The notes under the pieces: generated by a model | What the model was told of the DNA's origin: nothing | Database searches by the model: none | Seen by the model: only the letters and a program-made list of their open reading frames with translations | NCBI RefSeq assembly: GCF_023168325.1 | Contig: NZ_AP025688.1 | Coordinates: 1,364,001-1,428,000, forward strand | Source: Tsukamurella sp. PLM1 | GTDB taxonomy: Bacteria > Actinomycetota > Actinomycetes > Mycobacteriales > Mycobacteriaceae | Reading direction: 5' to 3' | DNA: 64,000 nt | Translations under genes and position numbers: made by a program | Part shown: positions 15,807-25,360 of the stretch, piece after piece | How positions within the stretch are numbered: position 1 is the stretch's first letter | Layout: the number at the start of each line of letters is the position of its first letter

Positions 15807-17447
15807 GTGGCGATGCCCAGGATCAGGCTGCGCACGCAGATCCTCCTGCTCCAGGTGGTGATCATCATCGTCAGCCTGGTCGCCGGATTCGGTATCGTGC
15901 TGCACCGCGTGGACGGCGAGACCCGCGCCGAGTACGGCGAACGGGCAGTGGCGATCGCCGAGACCGTCGCCTCCGACACCGACGTCCGCGCCGGCGCCGC
16001 GGCCCAGTCCGCGGCCCGGCGCGCCGGGCACGCGGCGACCCGGCAGGAACTCGCCGGCGCGGCGCTCCAGCGCCAAGCCTCGGCCATCGCACAACGCACC
16101 GGGGTCCTGTTCGTGGTCATCGCCGACGACGCGGGTTACCGGATCGCCCACCCCGATCCGTCCCTGCTCGGCGCGCCGCTGAGCACCGACCCGTCCACCG
16201 CACTCGGCGGCGATGTCGAAGTCGCGCAACAGCGTGGGACTCTCGGTGATTCCGTGCGCGCGAAGGCTCCGATCCTCGGGAACGACGGTAGCGTCGTCGG
16301 CCTGGTCAGCGTGGGCATCTCCACCGAGACGGTCGCGGAAGCCGCCCGGCGTACCCTGCTGCTCCTCGCGGGCCTGGCCGCGTTGGCGCTCGCCGTCGGC
16401 GTCGTCGGGTCCGGGCTCCTCGCCCGACGGTGGCGGCGCCTCACGCTCGGCCTCGAGCCCGAGGAGATGGCGGAGCTCATCCGCGAGCAGAACGCCGTGC
16501 TGCACTCCGGTTCCGAGGGCGTGATCGCGATCGACGCGCAGGGAGTCGCCCGGGTGATCAACGACCGGGCCCGGGAGCTGCTGGGCGTCACGGCCGAACC
16601 GGGTACCCCGCTCGCGGAGCTGGGCCTCACGGATCGTGTCGCGGGCGTCGTCGCCACCCCCACCGAGGTACCGGTCGCGGCGGCGGTGAACGAACGCGTC
16701 GTCCTGGTGGCCTCGCGGCGGGTGCACCGCGGCGACACCGATCTCGGCACCGTTCTCACCGCGGTCGACCGCACCGACGTCGAGGCCCTGACCCGCGAGC
16801 TCGACTCCGTGCAGGCGATGAGTTCCGCGCTGCGCGCGCAGCGGCACGAGTCCGCGAACCGGGTGCACGTGGTCGCCGGCCTGCTGCGCGACGGCCGCAC
16901 CGACGAGGCGCTGGCGTACCTCGACGAGATCGCCGGCCGGCCGGGGGTGTTGCCCGTCTCCGGCCTCGACCGGCTGGACGAACCGCACCTGAACGCGTTC
17001 GTCTCGGCGAAGGCCGCCCGGGCCCGGGAGAAGGGCGTCACCCTGCGGATCGGCGGCGACACCGCGCTCGTCGGCGTGCTCACCCACCCCGTCGACACCA
17101 CGACGCTGGTGGGGAACCTGCTGGACAACGCCATCGACGCCGCGGCCGACGGCGCCGAGCCCCGCGAGGTCGAGCTCGACGTGCTGCGCGACGGGGACGA
17201 TCTGGCGATCATCGTCTCCGACAGCGGGCCCGGCTTCGCGGTCGACGACCCGTTCGCCGAGGGCGTGACCACCCGCACCGATCCGACGGTGCCCGGCGGC
17301 CGCGGACTCGGCCTCGCGATCGCCCGCCAGGTGGCCCGTGGCCACGGGGGAGAGGTCACCGTCGTCGCGCGGGGCGGGCCGGCCGCGCCCGACCCGACCA
17401 CGGTGATGGCGACACTTCCCGAAGGGGTGCGTGACGATGCCGCGTGA
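15807..17447 (+). CDS. CitA/DcuS-type sensor histidine kinase
   Basis: About 546 residues. A membrane helix (ILLLQVVIIIVSLVAGFGI), an extracytoplasmic PAS/Cache sensor domain to about residue 170, a second helix (LLLLAGLAALALAVGVVGS), a cytoplasmic PAS domain, then the dimerisation segment LRAQRHESANRVHVVAGLL with the phospho-accepting His, and an HATPase domain with GNLLDNAIDAA and GRGLGLAIARQV. The HE..N..H pattern is typical of dicarboxylate/citrate sensors. GTG at 15807 or ATG at 15813 are both possible. The 3' end overlaps the response-regulator start. Confidence 0.9.
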   Translation: MAMPRIRLRTQILLLQVVIIIVSLVAGFGIVLHRVDGETRAEYGERAVAIAETVASDTDVRAGAAAQSAARRAGHAATRQELAGAALQRQASAIAQRTGVLFVVIADDAGYRIAHPDPSLLGAPLSTDPSTALGGDVEVAQQRGTLGDSVRAKAPILGNDGSVVGLVSVGISTETVAEAARRTLLLLAGLAALALAVGVVGSGLLARRWRRLTLGLEPEEMAELIREQNAVLHSGSEGVIAIDAQGVARVINDRARELLGVTAEPGTPLAELGLTDRVAGVVATPTEVPVAAAVNERVVLVASRRVHRGDTDLGTVLTAVDRTDVEALTRELDSVQAMSSALRAQRHESANRVHVVAGLLRDGRTDEALAYLDEIAGRPGVLPVSGLDRLDEPHLNAFVSAKAARAREKGVTLRIGGDTALVGVLTHPVDTTTLVGNLLDNAIDAAADGAEPREVELDVLRDGDDLAIIVSDSGPGFAVDDPFAEGVTTRTDPTVPGGRGLGLAIARQVARGHGGEVTVVARGGPAAPDPTTVMATLPEGVRDDAA

Positions 17448-18096
17448 CCTGCGAATCCTGGTCGTGGACGACGATTTCCGAGTTGCGGCGATGCACGCGA
17501 AGATCGTGGACGCGATGGTCGGGCTGGCCACCGTCGGGTCGGCGCGGACGCTGTCCGAGGCCCGTACCGTCCTCGACCGCGAGCGCGTCGATCTCGCGCT
17601 GGTGGACGTGTACCTTCCGGACGGTTCCGGCATCGACTTCGTGCGCGGGGCGCGGTGCGACTGCTTCATTCTGGGCGCCGCCGACGATTCCGCCAGCGTG
17701 CGAGCGGGATTCGCCGCCGGCGCGCTGCAGTACCTGATCAAACCCTTCCCGGCGACGGAGCTGGCGCGCCGGCTCGCCGCGTACACGGCTTACCGCCGTA
17801 TCCTCGATGGCGCCCAGGTGACGCAGGAGCAGGTCGACGCCGCCGCGTCGGTCCTGCGCACGGACCGCGCGCCGGCGCGGCGGGACGACGGCGGCTCGGT
17901 GACGGAGAAGCGGATCGTCGAGGCGCTGCGGGCCGCCGACGCCGCGCTGCTCGCCGACGACATCGCCTCCGAGGTCGGCGTATCGCCGGCGACCGCGCGG
18001 CGCTACCTCGCGGAACTGGTCCGCGAAGGCACGCTGACGATGGCGCTGCAGTACGGCACCACGGGGCGGCCGCGGCAGTTGTACGCGCTGGCGTGA
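17437..18096 (+). CDS. CitB/DcuR-type response regulator
   Basis: About 219 residues. Receiver domain with acidic pair VVDDDF, phospho-acceptor Asp in LALVDVYLPDGSG and Lys in QYLIKPFPATE; the C-terminal DNA-binding helix-turn-helix is DDIASEVGVSPATARRYLAEL. I chose the ATG at 17437 with AAGGGG upstream; a GTG at 17431 in the same frame is an alternative. It overlaps the kinase gene by about ten bases. Expected to activate the CitMHS gene upstream in response to extracellular citrate. Confidence 0.9.
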   Translation: MPRDLRILVVDDDFRVAAMHAKIVDAMVGLATVGSARTLSEARTVLDRERVDLALVDVYLPDGSGIDFVRGARCDCFILGAADDSASVRAGFAAGALQYLIKPFPATELARRLAAYTAYRRILDGAQVTQEQVDAAASVLRTDRAPARRDDGGSVTEKRIVEALRAADAALLADDIASEVGVSPATARRYLAELVREGTLTMALQYGTTGRPRQLYALA

Positions 18097-18150
18097 GCGG
18101 CGCGCGCCGAAGCGGCCCCGGCCGCGTCGTCGGGATCTACGATCGTTCGC

Positions 18151-19351
18151 ATGCATAAGCGGCATTTCGTCTCGTCCGGATTGGCCCTGTTCTCGGCGCT
18201 CGCGGTGGCCGCGGCGCCCGTGTCGATCGCGCCCGCGGGCGCCGCACCGGATACGTCCGGGCTCGACGCCGCCCACTACGCGGGCCCGGTGCCCGCGCGC
18301 GGCGGAAGCTGATCAAGTCTGTCCCGCTCGCGGCCGGGCTGTCGCTGCCCGGAGCGGGAACGGCGAAGCGGGTGCTCTACTCGACCACCGATCAGCACGG
18401 TAAGCCGGCGACGAGCACGGGCGCGGTCTTCCTCCCGAAGGGGACCGCCCCGGCGGGCGGGTGGCCGGTGATCGCGTGGGCCCACGGCACCGTCGGGCTG
18501 GGGGACGACTGCGCCCCATCGGCGAACCCCGCTCCGCGCGGGACCGGGAGTACCTCGGGCACTGGTTGGCGCAGGGCTACGCGATCGTCGCGTCGGACTA
18601 CGCGGGCCTCGGCACGCCCGGCCTGATGAGCTATCTCAACAGCGTGTCCACGGCGCACAACGTGGTCGATTCGGTGGTCGCGGCGCACGGCGACCGATCG
18701 CTGCCGCTGGCGAAGAAGTGGGCGATCGTCGGGCAGTCGCAGGGCGGCGCGGCCGCGGTGAACAGTGCGCGCCACGCCACCGCGTTCAGCGCCGGCAGCG
18801 GCCTCGACTACCGCGGTGTGGTGTCGACGGGCACGCCGTTCCGGATCGAGGAGATCGTCAAGAAGGCGGGTCCGTCGATGAAGCTTCCCGGCGGGCTGAG
18901 TTCGGCCGCCACGGCCTACACCGCGTACATCGTGGCCGCGTTCCGCGAGGCGGAGCCGCAGCTCGACGTGAACTCCGTGCTGACCCCGGCCGGTAAGGCG
19001 GCGGCCGCGAAGGCCGAGGTGCAGTGCTACGCGCAGCTCAGCGAATCGCTCACGGGCGCCGACCCATCCGGCTTCTTCTCCCGCGACCTGTCCACGTTGC
19101 CCGGCAGCGGTGCCGCCCTGGACGAGTACATGGGCACGCCGACCACCGGGTACGACCGGCCCGTGTTCCTCGGCGTCGGGCTCAAGGACAAGGACGTGCC
19201 GGTGCAGTCCTCGATCGCCCTGGCCGCCGCGCTGCGCAAGGGCGGCGCCACCGTCGAACTGCACCAGTACCCGGATGCCGACCACAGCGGCGCGGTCCTC
19301 GAATCCATGAAGGACTCGACGCCGTTCCTGGCCCGCGTCTTCGCCCGGTAG
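18151..19351 (+). CDS. Secreted lipase of the LIP (secretory lipase) family, two frame breaks
   Basis: MHKRHFVSSGLALFSALAVA is a signal peptide with cleavage expected near AGAAPD. The frame then breaks near 18300 and again near 18530, each consistent with one missing base; the reconstructed protein is about 400 residues. Alpha/beta-hydrolase features include VIAWAHGTVGLGDDCAPS, the nucleophile elbow VGQSQGGAAAV and the catalytic His in YPDADHSGAV. It should hydrolyse acylglycerols outside the cell. All conserved blocks survive across the breaks, which argues for sequence error over gene decay. Confidence 0.82.
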
Positions 19352-19409
19352 GGAAGACCTGTGCGGCGCTCGAGCGTCTGTTCGTGCTGTGGCGGGCCGG
19401 CGAGCGGGA

Positions 19410-20636
19410 TCACGCCGTTTCGCCGTCGATCGCGCACAGTTCTCGTCCCGCAGTGCTCAGTCGGAACCGCAACGGTCGTAGGGACACGATCTCGACGAGT
19501 CCCGCATCGACGAGGATCTGCGTCTTCGTCCTGACGGTGCGCTTGGAACGAGGTCCGGCATCCGTGAGCTCTTCGAGCGTGACGGCGCCGGTGAATCCGA
19601 ACAGAGCCACCTGTCCGAGCGCATGCAGGATTCCCCGGTGGTCGTCGTCGACGGGTACGCGGGCCGGCGCGATCTCGCGCACGGCATCGGTCAGCGCATC
19701 GAGCGCGGCCCTCCGGTCGGTGAGATCGGTCATGGCGCGATGCAATGACTCCGCGACGATCTCCAGCATGGTCTCGACGAAGGGCGTCGCATCGGCGCGG
19801 TTCAGCGGATGCTCGACATCGGCGAACGCCTGGTAGTACCGGTCGCGGTTATCGAAAATGGTCGCTGACAACGCGAACCACGAGATCGGCGAGAGCCGCT
19901 CGGCGAGGTCGAGTGCCAGCAGGAAGCGGCCGGTTCTGCCGTTGCCGTCGTAGAAGGGGTGAACGACCTCGAAGATCAGGTGCGCGATCGCCGCTCGGAT
20001 CAGGTGGGGGATGTCCTCGTCGCTGCGCTGGGCGAGCATGACGGTCAGCCCTGCGTCGATCGCGGCCTCGGGCACCACACCCGTGTGGACGACCTTCTGC
20101 CCCGAGGTGATCCTGACGATGTCTGCACGGAACCGTGCCCCGTCCGGCGCATCGCCCGGGGCGACCTCGCCTCGCGTGACGGCGTCGTACAGGTCGCGGA
20201 CATCATCGAGGGTGCCCGGTGCGGACACGCTGCGGTCGCCCAGCGCGGCGTACAAGCGGACCATCTCCCGGAAGCGGCGATCGCCCGTCGGCTCATCCGT
20301 CAGCGACTCCAGGGCATCGGCGATTTCGCGGCGCGTCGAGTGGACGTTCTCGATCTCGTTGGTCGCCTGGATCTCCTCGATGATCATCGACGAGAAGTAG
20401 TGATTCCGGGCGACCGGGAGGAGTTCGGCCCAGGTCTCCGCCACGCGTGCATCGAGCACCATGATTCGCTCGGTCAACGCTGTGATTCGTGGCGTCGTCA
20501 AGCAGAACAGCGAGTGTTCACCGATACGGAACTCCCACGAGAGCGCAGCGGGCGAAGCCCTCCGCGACGCCTCCTCGGCATCCGCTCCAGAGATGTCGCG
20601 TTGGTGAAAGACCGATTTGAGCGTGCGATAGGCCAC
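19410..20636 (-). CDS. Fic-domain protein (AMP transferase) with N-terminal inhibitory helix
   Basis: A 408-residue Fic protein. The catalytic motif HPFYDGNGRTGR is intact and ATNEIENVHSTR matches the (S/T)xxxE(G/N) inhibitory motif placed before the Fic core, so activity is probably self-restrained. The last 110 residues carry a winged-helix-like segment (VALFGFTGAVTLEELTDAG, SKRTVRTKTQILVDAGLVE). Start is a GTG with AGAGGG upstream; no antitoxin partner is adjacent, consistent with an internally inhibited class II Fic. Targets cannot be predicted. Confidence 0.88.
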   Translation of the reverse strand: MAYRTLKSVFHQRDISGADAEEASRRASPAALSWEFRIGEHSLFCLTTPRITALTERIMVLDARVAETWAELLPVARNHYFSSMIIEEIQATNEIENVHSTRREIADALESLTDEPTGDRRFREMVRLYAALGDRSVSAPGTLDDVRDLYDAVTRGEVAPGDAPDGARFRADIVRITSGQKVVHTGVVPEAAIDAGLTVMLAQRSDEDIPHLIRAAIAHLIFEVVHPFYDGNGRTGRFLLALDLAERLSPISWFALSATIFDNRDRYYQAFADVEHPLNRADATPFVETMLEIVAESLHRAMTDLTDRRAALDALTDAVREIAPARVPVDDDHRGILHALGQVALFGFTGAVTLEELTDAGPRSKRTVRTKTQILVDAGLVEIVSLRPLRFRLSTAGRELCAIDGETA

Positions 20637-20761
20637 GATTCACCCTCTCGCTAGTGGCAAAGATGGGGCTGTTGGACAAGTATGCCACGTCGCGCAGGGC
20701 ACTTAAATGGAAGATTCTCTCAATTTTGACAATAAGAGCGGCGAAGGGTGTCGTCCAGATG
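20637..20761. other. AT-rich spacer upstream of the Fic gene
   Basis: Locally AT-rich DNA (around 20692-20740) in a GC-rich surrounding, containing TTGACA-like and TTAAGT-like words on either strand. Probably the Fic promoter region; I cannot assign exact elements. Confidence 0.3.
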
Positions 20762-21631
20762 TCAGCTGACGATGTCCTTGGTGCGGAAGCCGCGGACGGC
20801 GAGGGCGAAGAAGACGACGGCGATGCTCACGGACAGCGACGCGCCCTGGGCCATCGCCGACCACTCGATGCCGGGCTGCAGCAGGTCGGTCCACGCGTAC
20901 TGCCAGTGCGCGGGCAGGGCGGAGCGCAGGCCGCCGAGTGCCGTCACCTGGTCGAGCACGCTGCCGATCACGGTGAGCCCCACGGCCCCGCCGACCGCGG
21001 CGAGCGGCGCGTCGGTGCGCGTGGAGAGCCACAGCGCGAAGCCCGCCGTCGCGAGCTCGGAGACGATGATGAACGCGGCGGCCAGCAGCAGCCGCCACAG
21101 CGCGTCGCCCGCGGCGAGCGGTGCCCCGGCCGGGGACTGCAGCGGGCCCCAGCCGTAGGCGAGGGTGCCCGCGAGCAGCGCGACCGCCACCAGCAGCCCG
21201 ATCGCCGCCACCGAGAGGACCAGGGCCACGACCGATTTGGTGATCAGCAGCCGAGTCCGAGGGACGGGCGCGGCCAGCAGGTAGCGCAGCGACGACCAGT
21301 CGGCCTCGGACGCCACCGCGTCGCCGAAGAACAGCGCCACGGGGATCACCAGCAGGAAGCCGGTACCCGCGATCAACACCGTCGCGGTGAGGTTCAGCCC
21401 CGACGCGGTGGCGACGTCGAACATGGACGGTCGCCCACTGCCGCGGTCGGAGTCATCGCTCCCCACCGCGAGCGCCACGATCAGCACGATCGGCAGCGCC
21501 GCGAGCAGCGCCGCCATCACGAGGGTGCGGCGCCGGCGTAGTTGCCGCGCCAGCTCGACGCGCACCGTCAGCGTGCGGCCGGAGGCGTAACCGGGTGCGG
21601 CACCGTCGTTCTCGGTCACGGATGCGGTCAT
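20762..21631 (-). CDS. ABC-2-type transporter permease
   Basis: A 289-residue membrane protein with about six helices, a cytoplasmic N-terminus and the large loop after helix 1 typical of ABC-2 permeases (FGDAVASEADWSSLRYLLAAPV is the conserved coupling region, split here as VASEADWSSLRYLLAAP). The ATG overlaps the stop of the hydrolase-ATPase gene as ATGA, so the two are translated together and very likely form one transporter. Substrate unknown. Confidence 0.85.
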   Translation of the reverse strand: MTASVTENDGAAPGYASGRTLTVRVELARQLRRRRTLVMAALLAALPIVLIVALAVGSDDSDRGSGRPSMFDVATASGLNLTATVLIAGTGFLLVIPVALFFGDAVASEADWSSLRYLLAAPVPRTRLLITKSVVALVLSVAAIGLLVAVALLAGTLAYGWGPLQSPAGAPLAAGDALWRLLLAAAFIIVSELATAGFALWLSTRTDAPLAAVGGAVGLTVIGSVLDQVTALGGLRSALPAHWQYAWTDLLQPGIEWSAMAQGASLSVSIAVVFFALAVRGFRTKDIVS

Positions 21632-24094
21632 GCCCCGTCTCCCGTCAGCTGCAGGAACGCGTCCTCGAGGCTCCGGGATCCGGCGCTGCCGTCGCCCCGG
21701 ATGATGTCTTCGACGGTGCCCGCCGCGATCAGCCGCCCGCGGCGCAGCACCACCACGTGAGTGCAGGTCTGCTCGACCTCGGCGAGCAGGTGGCTGGAGA
21801 CGATCACCGTCCGCCCGGTGGCGCCGTAGCGGACGATCGCGTCGCGCATCTCGCGGATCTGCGACGGGTCGAGCCCGTTGGTCGGCTCATCGAGTACCAG
21901 CACATCGGGCTGTCCGAGCATCGCCTGTGCGATCGCGAGCCGTTGCCGCATGCCCTGCGAGTAGGTGCGTACGGGCCGCTCGATGGCGGCGCCGAGATCT
22001 GCGATGGCGAGGGCGTCGTCGACGTGGGCGTCCTCGGCGGGCCGCCCCGTGGCGCGCCAGTACAGGTCCAGGTTGGCGCGCCCCGACAGGTGCGGTAGGA
22101 ACCCGGACCCCTCGACGAACGCTCCCACCCGCGAGAGCACCGGTGCTCGGGCTCGATCTCGTGCCCGAACACTCGGATGTCGCCCTCGTCAGGGGTGATC
22201 AGGCCCATCAGCATGCGGAGCGTGGTCGTCTTGCCCGCGCCGTTGGGGCCGAGCAGGCCCAGCACCTGCCCGCGCTCCACGCGGAACGTCACGTCCTGGA
22301 CGCTGTAGCCGTCGCCGCCGGCGTACTTCTTCGACAGGCCGGTGACCTGCAGCGCCACGTCGGCGAGCGCGGGATCCGGCTTCGGGTCCGCGGTTCCGAT
22401 GACGCCCTGCCGCCGCAGCGTCAGGAGCGCGGCCGCTACGGCCACGGCGACGACCGGCAGGACCCACACCCACGTGGGAAGGGGGCGGGGTGCCGTCGTG
22501 AGGCCCGGAACCTCGGGGACGGTGAGCGGGCCCGTCGCGGTCACCTTGTAGGTCGTCGGCGCCGCCGGCGAGAGGTAGCCGAGGTCCGTGGTGGACAGCA
22601 CGACGCGCAGGCGGTGCCCCGCGTCGAACTCGTGGTCGATGGCCGGTAGTCGCACGGTGGTGTCGGCCCGGCCCCCGGTCAGCGGGATCCGGACGGGCGC
22701 CGCGAGCTGCTGCGGGAGGACCGGCGCGCCGTCCGGGCCCACGTCGTACAGCTTCGCGAACAGCACCGCGTCGGGTGCCGACGATTCGACCGTGATCGGC
22801 ACCGTGGGGCTGCCGGTCACGGTGACGTCCTCGGTCAGGGGCGCCGACTCGAAGACCGCCGACTGCGAGGGCAGATCGCGCGAGAGGCCGCCCGAACCGA
22901 GCAGGGCCGCAGTCGAACCGACGGCGCCCAGCCCGGGGACCCCGGAGATCGACGGCGGCGCGCCGCCCGGCGGGTTCTCGGCGAGCCGCGGCCCGCCCTC
23001 GAGCTCGACGGTGCGCGTGACCGCCCCGCCGAGCCCCGGGTACGCGTCCGCGGTGGCGGAGCGCACCGTCCGTTCACCGGTCTCGCGGTCGATCCCGCCC
23101 GACCGCGACACCTGGAACGCCGGAACGGCGGCGGCACCGTCGTCCCCCTTGAGGTACCGGTCGAACCAGTCCAGGGTCCGGGCGTCCACGCGCGGATCTT
23201 CCTGGTTCCCGCCGTCGTGACCGGCGGCGATCCAGTCGACCGCGACGGGCGCGCCGTTGGCGGCGATCCTCTCGGCCGCGCGGTCGGCGTGCGCCAACGG
23301 GAACAGCGAGTCGAGCTCGCCCTGTGCGAGGTAGGTGGGGACCCGGATCTGCGCGCCGACGCTCGCGGGGCTGCGAGCCGCGAGCAGCGCGCGGTCACCG
23401 TCGGTGAGGGCGCCGCCCTGTGCGACGCGCGTGTACATCTCGCACACCGCGAGCTCGAAGCGGGCGCATCCGCCGCCCATCGTGAACAGGATCCCCGCCC
23501 ACTGCTTCTTGTAGACGCCGCCGGGGAACAGGGCCTGCTCCAGATCCCAGTACGCGATGCGCGGAGCGATCGCGTCCACGCGCCGGTCGTGCCCGGCGAG
23601 CAGGAGCGCGAGTGCGCCGCCGTAGCTGCCGCCCGCGACGCCGACCCGCGGATCGCCCGGCGCGTCCTGCCGCACCTCCGGGCGGCCCGACAGCCAGTCG
23701 AGCAGCCTGCGGGCGTCCGCGACCTCGGCGTCGGGGGAGTCGAGCCCGATCAGGCCGGTCGACTCGCCGAAGCCGCGCGCCGTGTAGCTGAGCACCGCGT
23801 AGCCGGCCCGGGCCAGCTGTTCCGCCTCGGCGCGCACGTCGTCCTTCGATCCGCCGAAGCCGTGCGCGAGGAGCACCGCTGGGGCGGGCCCGGCACCGTC
23901 GGGCCGGAAGAACGAGGTGTCCAGGCGTACCCCGGCCCCGTCGATCATCTGGTCGGTGTGCTGGACCGACGGTGCGCCGTCGCGCCCGGCGAGGCCCAGG
24001 CCGCGAAGGCGGCGAGCACGATCACCACCGCGGCGAGCGCCGCGCCGATCAGGACGGGGCGGCGCGGGGTTCCGCGCAGGCGAGGTAGGGGCAC
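21628..24094 (-). CDS. Membrane-anchored alpha/beta-hydrolase (CocE/X-Pro peptidase type) fused to an ABC ATPase, two frame breaks
   Basis: Reconstructed length about 820 residues. An N-terminal signal-anchor (LIGAALAAVVIVLAAFAAWA) is joined, across a missing base near 23985, to a hydrolase with LLAHGFGGSKDD, nucleophile elbow VAGGSYGGALALL and GHDGGNQEDPRV, then the jelly-roll domain of CocE/PepX proteins. A second helix (LPTWVWVLPVVAVAVAAALL) leads into an ABC ATPase: Walker A GLLGPNGAGKTTTL, signature YSQGMRQRLAI, Walker B VLVLDEPTNGLDP, with a second frame break near 22140. Topology puts the hydrolase outside and the ATPase inside. GTG start at 24094 is tentative. Processing and export of one substrate is an inference. 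Confidence 0.8.
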
Positions 24095-24210
24095 CCGCCC
24101 AGGATATGTGCGAATCGCACGGTTCGGCCGGGCGAGCGGTTCGCCTGGGCGGACGACTCGTCGCGACCCGGCTCTGACTCCTGCCGCGCCGGCGGGCGCG
24201 ACGACCGTGT

Positions 24211-24639
24211 TCAGCGATACGGATCGGTGATCTCGCGCAGTTTCACCAGGGCGGCGCGCATCTGCCGGTAGGCGTCGGCGCCCAGGTAGTCCTCCCATTC
24301 GCGTTCCACGCGGGCCACCTCGGCATCGGCGGCGGCAGCGGCTTCGGCTCCCCGCGGGGCGAGTCGGACGAGGCGCGCGCGTCCGTCCGTCGGGTCGGGG
24401 ACGCGTTCGACGTAGCCCGCGCGCTCGAGTTGGTCGACGAGGAAGCCGGCGGTCTGCTTGGTCACCTGCGCCTGTTCGGCGAGATCCGTGAGCCGCGTAC
24501 CGTCGGGGCCGATGCGCTGGCCGATCCGCGCCTGCGCGAGCGTGATGTCCGTGAAACCCGCCGCGCGGGTCGCGTCCATGGCGCGGTTCTCGATCGCGCG
24601 GTACGCGACGAACAGCATGACCCCGGTTCCGATCTCCAC
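24211..24639 (-). CDS. MarR-family transcriptional regulator
   Basis: A 142-residue winged-helix regulator: recognition segment LTDLAEQAQVTKQTAGFLVDQLERAGYVE and wing PDPTDGRARLVRLA, written here in parts (LAEQAQVTKQTAGFLVDQL; VPDPTDGRARLVRLAPRG). Helices at both ends would form the dimer. GTG start. It is divergent from the maleylpyruvate isomerase-like gene with a clear palindromic operator between them, and lies upstream of the hydrolase-ABC operon in the same direction. Ligand unknown. Confidence 0.9.
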   Translation of the reverse strand: MEIGTGVMLFVAYRAIENRAMDATRAAGFTDITLAQARIGQRIGPDGTRLTDLAEQAQVTKQTAGFLVDQLERAGYVERVPDPTDGRARLVRLAPRGAEAAAAADAEVARVEREWEDYLGADAYRQMRAALVKLREITDPYR

Positions 24640-24660
24640 CCTTGCGATGGTACAAGAGGC

Positions 24661-24695
24661 TGACTAATATTGGTCAGATACTCTGACTGATTGGG
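24661..24695. promoter_or_regulatory. MarR-type operator between divergent genes
   Basis: TGACTAATATTGGTCA (24661-24676) is a 16-bp near-perfect palindrome with one mismatched pair. A related half TGACTGATTG starts at 24684. Located between the MarR gene and the gene starting at 24704, it fits autoregulation and control of both transcripts. Confidence 0.65.
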
Positions 24696-24703
24696 AGGTC
24701 GTC

Positions 24704-25360
24704 ATGGACGAACAGCGGGCGTGGCGGGTGATCGCCGCGCAGCGCATCGCCATCGCGGACCTGCTCGACGGGCTGACGCCGGAGCAGTGGGCGGTGCCGT
24801 CGCTGTGCGCCGGCTGGACGGTGACCGACGTGGCCGGTCATCTCGCAGCGGTGCTGCGGCCGGCCTCGGCGCGCGCCACGCTGTCCGCGGCGGTGCGGGC
24901 CCGCGGGCGCCTGCACGGCATGATCGACCTGCTCACGCGGGAGGCGGCCGCGGAGTACGGCATCCGCTCGGCGGCGATGCTGCGAGCGGAGGCGACCAGC
25001 ACTTCGCTGCCGAAGCTGACCAACTGGCGGAACATCCTGTTCGACACCCAGATCCACGCGCAGGACATCGCCCGCCCGCTGGGGCTGCGCCTGCCGCTGG
25101 ACGTGGACGCCGCGGCGCAAGGCGCGGACCGCATCTGGCGGGTCGGGTTCCTGTTCGGCGCCCGCAAGCGCTTCGCGGGGCTGCGCTTCGAGGCGTCCGA
25201 CGCCGAGTGGTCCGCGGGCGAGGGGCCGCTCGTCCGCGGCCCCGTCGCCGACCTCCTGCTGGTGCTGTCGGGCAGGCCCGCGGGCCTCTCCGGGCTCGAC
25301 GGTGCCGGCGTCCCCGTCGCCGCGGAACGGCTCGGCGTCAGTCGCTCAGCATGTCCTTGA
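24704..25360 (+). CDS. Maleylpyruvate isomerase-family protein (mycothiol-dependent DinB-like fold)
   Basis: A 218-residue protein of the mycothiol-dependent maleylpyruvate isomerase N-domain family: SLCAGWTVTDVAGHLAAVL with the first metal-ligand His, and FDTQIHAQDIARPLG with the second His/Asp set. Members use mycothiol, an actinobacterial thiol, for isomerisation or thiol transfer; the substrate here is unknown. GGGAGG precedes the ATG and the MarR palindrome overlaps its promoter region. Its 3' end overlaps the convergent LLM gene by about 20 bases. Confidence 0.82.
   Translation: MDEQRAWRVIAAQRIAIADLLDGLTPEQWAVPSLCAGWTVTDVAGHLAAVLRPASARATLSAAVRARGRLHGMIDLLTREAAAEYGIRSAAMLRAEATSTSLPKLTNWRNILFDTQIHAQDIARPLGLRLPLDVDAAAQGADRIWRVGFLFGARKRFAGLRFEASDAEWSAGEGPLVRGPVADLLLVLSGRPAGLSGLDGAGVPVAAERLGVSRSACP

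Noticed and set aside
14505..17786. A 1,093-codon minus-strand frame opposite the citrate transporter and sensor kinase
   Set aside because: Same antisense effect; the plus strand has transporter helices and kinase motifs.
18151..19351. Lipase as a true pseudogene
   Set aside because: All catalytic blocks are intact across two same-sense one-base breaks, matching the window-wide pattern of likely sequence errors.
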